Below the pieces are notes generated by a model, which saw only the letters and a list, made by a program, of their open reading frames with translations, made no database searches and was not told the DNA's origin. DNA of 64,000 nt, from NCBI GenBank assembly GCA_020310875.1, contig CM035407.1, positions 72,793,721 through 72,857,720 of the forward strand, in the 5' to 3' direction. The DNA comes from Ceratopteris richardii (lineage: Eukaryota; Streptophyta; Polypodiopsida; Polypodiales; Pteridaceae). This document shows positions 57,983 to 64,000 of this stretch, piece after piece. The number at the start of each line of letters is the position of its first letter. Position 1 is the first letter of the stretch. The position numbers and the translations under genes are program-made.

Positions 57983-58501
57983 TGTTATGAGTTATGGAAT
58001 GTGTTGAACAAGGAATTGTTGAATTGTTAATTTATTAATGTATTAATATGTTTTGGTGTTTCTGATATAGCAGTTGAAGGTTTGTGAGGGCATGATAGGC
58101 ATGAAAGGGTGGACATCAATAATCCAATTTATAATTTATATAGTTTGTAAATAAACTCGTGTAGAGGGTTCTATTATTAGAAACAGTTAGTAAAGTAGTG
58201 GTTAGAATAAGGGTCATTGTAGTTTGCAATTTTTTATATTAAAAGTAAAGAATTTCTATAAAAGTTACTGACTTTTACTTTCATGCATGCTTTTTGAAGC
58301 TGCTCTCATGTAACCACTGTTTTGACATATAACCAAAAGTTCCTATAAATACATGCACTTCGTGGACTGTCAAAAATAGAGTGCATGGGGGGAAATTGCA
58401 CCCAATACTATGTTATGTCTCGTCTCTTGGCATGTCTATTTTTTCGTGTGTTTTGAGCATTCATAGCCTCTATTTTCACGTGAGATAAGAACCTAATAAC
58501 A
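57983..58501 (+). repeat. Gypsy-G 3' LTR
   Basis: It starts TGTTATGAG after the PPT, has a TATA box CCTATAAATAC near 58343, and probably ends AATAACA at 58501 (519 bp). The partner 5' LTR is not in the window, so the end is inferred from the CA dinucleotide and the TATA spacing. Confidence 0.65.
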
Positions 58502-60235
58502 TTATAACTAAAGGACAGATCCTGTGGTGGTTAGCTAGATGAAACTTCAACATCCTCAAGTGTAGATTTCCACTAACTTAAATTCTCCATGCACTCATAT
58601 TAACTTGATCAAGAGAGATAAATGACATTAGAGAGAGATAAGAAGTTAGTTATGAAATTGTAGAATCTTGATGCTACTACACCAACTAATGAAAAATTTC
58701 AACTACAATATCTGTATATGATTCAAAGATAGAACATAGGCTGAATCTAAGGGTGCTAGTTACAAAAATTGAGTGAAAATGTGACTAGGAGATATAAATT
58801 ATGAGTGAATATGTGAGAAAATTCTCATAAAGAGATTTGAAAATGGCATGTGTGCTACTCTCCTCCCATCCTATTTATCCTCTTGCTCCAAGATTAGAAA
58901 GCTTCTAAAGTGCTCTAGTGTGACATGTGGCCATCATGCACACCCATCTAAAGTTTAGGTGACCCAACCATCCTTCCAAGCCAATCCATGATGAGGGGTG
59001 GCTAGATGACCAAGTATCTCACAAAAGTGGTCAATCCAAGAATCCTATTTCAAATCATCACATTCCCTAAGGCAATCTACAAATAATAACAATCACAAAA
59101 TTGGTCATATCTGACTCATTTTTACCCATCTTTACGTGCAATAGCTCATTTCAAGACTCTCAATGCGTAATACAATGTACAATCATCAAAAGTGCAAATA
59201 AAGAAACTATTGTATAGAGCTCAAAACCCTAAAGGATTACCTTCTTCATTCAGAGTGACCACTTAAACAAGCATTTATTCATGCAAAACAACTTCAAAAT
59301 ATCACAAACATGATAGATAACACATAAATACACAGCAAACAAGTGTTGCACATCCAAAATCAAGCAATACACACTCAAAATGCAAGGAAAAGTAAATTGA
59401 AGAGTTTGCAAGACGATATAGAGCTCATCCAAGTACATCAGTATGAGGTTCCTTTTGCTATATCTTTGAAGTTGTCCCTAAGATTTCTTGAGGATACAAA
59501 ACTTTCACATGTTGTTCTTGATATGGAAAGTTTGTACAATTCTATGTACGGTATTTTCACATGCATTATTGAGCTTGTCCATGTGCTTGGATCTCTTGTG
59601 TAACACTTGTTTTTGTTCGATCTCCATTTACGTAGAGCAGGCTGTTAGTCTTGCATTAAGTGCTAGTGATTGGAGCATAAAGATACTTGAATGCCTTTCA
59701 GAAAAACCCAATGTGCAAACAAACAATCCAAGATGGATGTAGTAGACAAAAAAAGAACACTAAGTCTTCAAGGTTGATTTGAAATCGAGTGGCTTTAATT
59801 TCTACTAGTAAGTTCCAGAACCTTCTTCTGAGGCATACCTCTATCATGTTGGTACTACAAGGAAAGGAAGGTTAACATGAGGCTCCCTTAAAAAAAAATT
59901 TGAGAAATGTTTCATGAGTGACATCGTAAGTCTTGATCATCGCATACAAGGTGGAAAATTTTCTAGGACAAGAAAAAAGAGTAATGCCGCATACACAATA
60001 AAGCAGATGCTGTGTATAGAACATCTTCAAAACACTGTATATTTGACATTATATAAAATCTTGTATATGTGACCCTCCAATGTGACGCCCCAAAAAGCGT
60101 GTTGCAGACTAGAGGCACTTTGTGTGGTGCATGCAAGCTATCTATGCCGCCCAAACCGTAGCGTATCTAATGGTTCCAATAGAACAAGAAAAATCCAATT
60201 TCTCCTAGTATTATTCAATCAAAAGCAAGCAGAGG
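58502..60235. other. No established gene; flank of gypsy-G
   Basis: Mostly AT-rich with no transposon hallmark. The only protein-like stretch is 59390-59742 (listed separately). A short AT-rich segment follows, and then the microsatellite begins with a GAGAGA run. Confidence 0.5.
59390..59742 (+). pseudogene. Possible host-gene fragment, unidentified
   Basis: Two overlapping frames read like ordinary protein rather than repeat: LQDDIELIQVHQYEVPFAIS, then LSLRFLEDTKLSHVVLDMES (ending ~59600), and in the next frame VEQAVSLALSASDWSIKILE to 59742. The join needs a frameshift or a very short intron, and no ATG or promoter is evident. EQAVSLAL recalls helical-repeat vesicle-sorting proteins, but that is too little to name a family. 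It could be a captured exon piece or chance. Confidence 0.25.
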
Positions 60236-60733
<498 letters not shown>

Positions 60734-60739
60734 TGTCCT

Positions 60740-61200
60740 CATCATTGCAAACTAGCAGCTTTACTATGAAAGAGACATCTTTTAAGAGGATAATAATGTC
60801 TTCCTCATTGATACAAGGGGTTTTCATGCCTCCTAAGCCCATGAAATAGGCTTCTATTGGCTTAATTTCCATGCTTAATCCTTTACAGCATGAGCACTTA
60901 ATTGCACTAGTGATAGCTCGAGTATTGATTAGAGCTTTTATAGTCTTATTTGCAGTGTCGTACCCTAGTTGAATCATGATGAATATTCATCTATCTATGA
61001 TGATAGGATGGGTACTCTTTTTATTGCACATAGCCATGTGATATCTTGGGGCATTGGGATTGATGTCTAGGCCTTGTTGCCTTAACTTATTTCACCTAAT
61101 GTGCTCTCTAGCCTCTTCTTGTGCTTCTTCTCTAACCCTTAACTATTCTTCCTTTTTATTCTTAGCACTGTTGAGTCTCATTAGCATATCCTCTGTAAGA
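60740..61200 (-). pseudogene. Retroviral-type protease fragment downstream of gypsy-I integrase
   Basis: The minus-strand frame from 60977 reads [16 protein letters not shown], a decayed retropepsin active site (ALIDTGASTSAI type), then [18 protein letters not shown] and [11 protein letters not shown], as in retroelement proteases. Upstream (61200-61000) a charged helical stretch with EEAREHIR and QQGLDINPNAPRY may be the end of a gag. It stops at the microsatellite near 60735. It lies 3' of an integrase in the same orientation, whereas gypsy protease precedes RT. It may belong to a second element joined head to tail. Confidence 0.55.
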
Positions 61201-63858
61201 GGTTCTTGAAAATGTCACCTTCTAGAGTGGTCAATTGAAGTGCACCACGAGTGGAAATTCTATTGATGAACCATTGATCCATATCCTTGTTTTTTCAATT
61301 TACGAGCATGCTGCTTTAGTGTATAAACCAACACTAGGTCTCCCTCTTTCAATCCTTTATCCTTGATGTGTGCACTAAAGCATGCCTCTTTTCTTTTCTT
61401 TGGAACATAAATGCCTACTCCTGCTCGTAACTTGGTCTCATCTAAATGTTCTAGATCAAATATCTTAGAGGACAAATCGTGTCCATTCCACTCGTGCTCT
61501 TGTGCTACTTTTAAAGTTGGGATTAGAAATTCTAATGATAACATGACATTCTGTCCGAAGACCATCTAAAATGGGGTGGCATTGAGTACCATTTTGTAAG
61601 CAACTCGGTACGTCCAAAGAACATGATGAAGTTGTTTATCCGAATCAGAGCATTTATAATTTACCAATTTAGTCAATACATTACATAAGATCTTACTCTC
61701 AGCTTCTCTGTTAGCTTGCGGATGATAGGGTGAAAACTTCTTATATATCACCAAGAATTCTTGAGGAGGTTTTCAATGACTTTGTTCAAGAATTGTGTAC
61801 CTCTATCACTTACTAACTCCATTGGTAACCTGTATTTGGTGGACACATTCTCGAATAGGAACTTAGCCATCATTTGAGCATCGTTCTTTGTCATGGATTT
61901 TACTTCTACCCACTTTGTAAGGTAATATCTGGCTACAATAATGTACTCTGCATGGGAGTTTCTAGCTGGCAGGTTAATAGGACCTACAAAGTCTATACCC
62001 ACTTTGAGAGTGCATGTCCTCCCATCATTGGCCTCAAAGGAACTCATCTTTTATGATTCAATATTGTGCACATTGGCATGTGTCACACCTCTTCACATAG
62101 GTATGCTCATCCATATGAAGAGTGGGCCACCATATTCCTGAGAATAGAATGGTCTTAATTACTTGATCAAGCTTGAAGTGTCCACCTATAACACCACTAT
62201 GTGTAGTTTCTAAGATTGTCAAATAGTCTCATTCATGAATGCGTAATCTTAAGTAACCATCTTTGCCTCTTTAGTATAGTTTGTCTCCTATTGAGGCATA
62301 GTCTTGAGCTTCTTGCTCCATGGTTTGTTTTCTTGTTATCCCAGTCGTGATGGGTAGTGTTTCGGATCTCATAAATTCTACCAATGGATCACTCCATTCT
62401 CGAATTAACAATGTGTGACAAAGGGTAGCATACTCCACTGGGGGTCTCTTCTAACATTGGACAATTCTTAATCCTCTCATGTATTTCTCTATCCATACTA
62501 GGCAAATACACACCTAAACATTTCAGATTCTGCAATGTTCGTTGTTTAGAATAGTGATTTCCTAGCAATCCTTCATGGGCTTGTTGCAACCAACTCCTAT
62601 GTTCATCCTCCTTGACACAACAAGCTAGTACACCCTATGTATCTTGTTTGAACATACTTCTTTCCAAAATTTGATATTTTTGGGATTCTATAATTTTTTC
62701 TGTGTTCATTTTCACATTCTTATTTGTGGATCCAAAGGTTAGGATAGATACCAACTTATTTTGCCATTTAGGAACAACTTCTAAATTGAACAGATAAGCA
62801 ATGGGTAGTTCATCAAACACTCCTTGTAGTGACTCTCTTGAAGTGATCTGAGAAAGATGATCCACCTGAGGTGGGTCGTACCTTTCCTAACAACCACTTC
62901 AAATTCATATTCCATATTCCATTAGTAAGAGGAACCATCTTACTAAGTGTCTTGTATTGCAAGGTTTATTGACCAAATATAATAAAGCTTCATGATTATT
63001 GAAAAAAATGAACTTGTTGGCCAATAGATAGTTTCTAAACTTCTTCACGGCATATACCATGCCTAAGCCTTCTCTTTTTGTTATTGCATAAGTTTTGTTC
63101 AGTTGTGTTTAGGTGTGTGCTAGGATATGCTATAGAAAAATCTAGATTTCCTTCACCTGTGGGTTGTGCTAGCACATATACTATTGCATAATTGGATGCA
63201 TCTACATGGACATGGAATGCTTTATTCCGATCAAGAGTGATCATTATTGTTGATGTGCACAAATGTCTCTTCAGCTCATTGAAAGAATTTTTGCATTGAT
63301 CATTCCCCTCAAAATTTATCAATAGAGCATAAAGAGGTTTAGTTATGATCGCATACATGTGGATAAACCTATGGTAATATCCACAATGGCCCATAAATAC
63401 TTGTACCTCTTTAAAATTCCTTGGCCTCTACAGCTCCACTATGGCTCTTACTTTGTCCTCATTTGTTGACATTCCATTCCTAGAAACAATATGACCTAAG
63501 ATCTTACCTTGATGTACCATGAACACACACTTTTCTAGATTCAAACAAACTTGATATTCTCTACACTTGTTGAAGATCTATCTAAGCTCTAGGATGTGGT
63601 GTCTTGTTTCTTGGGAATGAGCACATAAACTGTCCACATATACTTCTAAGCTCTTTTGCAAGAACTCTTCGAAGACATGAGACATGAGCCTTTGGAACAT
63701 TGCAAGTGCATTGGTGAGCCCAAATGGCATCACACAAAATGCAAAGATTCCCCATTCTATGGTGAAGGCTATTTTGGGTTGATCTTCTGGGCAATGCTCC
63801 TTGGTTGTAACCTGAAAATCCATCAAGGAAGCTCTAAACTTCCTTGCTTGCAACATGT
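61200..63858 (-). pseudogene. Gypsy-I RT, RNase H and integrase, degenerate
   Basis: Minus strand, high to low coordinates: RT (63856-63578) with [18 protein letters not shown] and VYVDSL where the active site YVDD should be; RT thumb/RNase H (63394-63035) with GYYHRFI and HVHVDASNYAI; the RNase H end at ~62860 (DHLSQITSRES); integrase zinc-binding AHEGLLGNH...CPML (62589-62389, second Cys lost); core GIDFVGPINLPA and VSDRGTQF (62047-61748); SPYHPQANREAESK (61754-61566); and C-terminal GDLVLVYTLKQ with HQ at 61260. Gene order and motifs are gypsy. Many stops. The 5' side is cut at 63858 by repeat R; gag and protease are not upstream within the window. Confidence 0.85.
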
Positions 63859-64000
63859 TGTGCAGGTAATCGCAATCCGGGTGGATCGGGTCCGGTCATG
63901 GCATACACAGGGTGTATGAAGCTAATGAATGTTGAAAGGTTTAAGGACATGAAAGTGAAATTAATGTTGAGTATGGAGAAGAGAGAGATGTTGAAATGAT
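63859..64000 (+). repeat. Dispersed repeat R, copy 2 (runs off the window)
   Basis: Reverse complement of 36475-36610 with few mismatches, joined directly to gypsy-I RT at about 63858. It continues to the window end, so its size is unknown. Confidence 0.75.

Larger units (their letters stand above)
36870..58501 (+). mobile_element. Gypsy-G, Ty3/gypsy element hosting three nested copia insertions
   Basis: Gag (37024-37485 and 43857-44518), protease (49674-50180), RT-RNase H-integrase-chromodomain-like tail (55040-57820) and 3' LTR (57983-58501), interrupted by Copia-D, E and F. The coding sequence resumes after each copia at the point where it stopped, with duplicated TTTTC (D) and GGTAA (E). 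No 5' LTR was found left of the gag start; the region before 36870 is SINE and repeat R. Confidence 0.85.

Overview
The window looks like transposon-dense nuclear DNA of a land plant. It carries Ty1/copia and Ty3/gypsy retrotransposons with plant-type initiator-Met primer sites, an L1-type LINE, tRNA/5S-derived SINEs, degenerate TTTAGGG-like motifs and long (TA)n/(CA)n arrays. I see no bacterial operon, no functional rRNA or tRNA gene, and no convincing host gene. I cannot name the species. Nearly every reading frame is a retroelement remnant, and most carry nonsense codons or frameshifts.

Layout. 1-3.8 kb: two diverged ~0.9-1.1 kb direct repeats flank a proline-rich/coiled-coil frame (1735-2784). 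3.83-5.44 kb (minus): gag-protease-RT start of a degenerate gypsy. 6.19-12.3 kb (minus): Copia-A. Its 5' LTR is split: 692 bp stay in place and the other 332 bp lie inverted at 15693-16024. 12.3-16.0 kb: an inverted block with a Tnt1/Tork-like RT-RNase H (Copia-C), its probable LTR, a LINE fragment and the displaced LTR piece. 16.0-17.1 kb (minus): Tnt1-like gag-protease, probably the other half of Copia-C. 18.04-18.28 kb: a SINE-like unit with a 5S rRNA-derived head. 18.28-25.7 kb (plus): Copia-B as a head-to-tail partial tandem (3' pol fragment, LTR, full internal region, LTR).

25.7-31.7 kb is repeat country: a TIR-bounded segment, a 579-bp duplication, (GA)n, (CA/TA)n and a ~125-bp minisatellite with telomere-like motifs. 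31.66-~36.1 kb: the 3' half of a gypsy element (RNase H, integrase, LTR start). 36.48-36.87 kb (minus): a tRNA-headed SINE. 36.9-58.5 kb: gypsy-G, host to three nested copia insertions: D (37486-43856, duplication TTTTC), E (44519-49673, duplication GGTAA) and F (50181-~55039, 3' LTR truncated). 60.2-60.7 kb: microsatellite. 60.7-63.86 kb (minus): degenerate gypsy-I, with a protease-like piece on the unexpected side of its integrase.

The strongest result is the inversion. Undoing 12306-16024 restores the Copia-A 5' LTR, gives matching 5-bp duplications (CTCCC) at both ends of Copia-A, and puts both halves of Copia-C in the same orientation. The second is a pair of SINE-like units with different pol III heads (5S-type and tRNA-type) that share a body motif.
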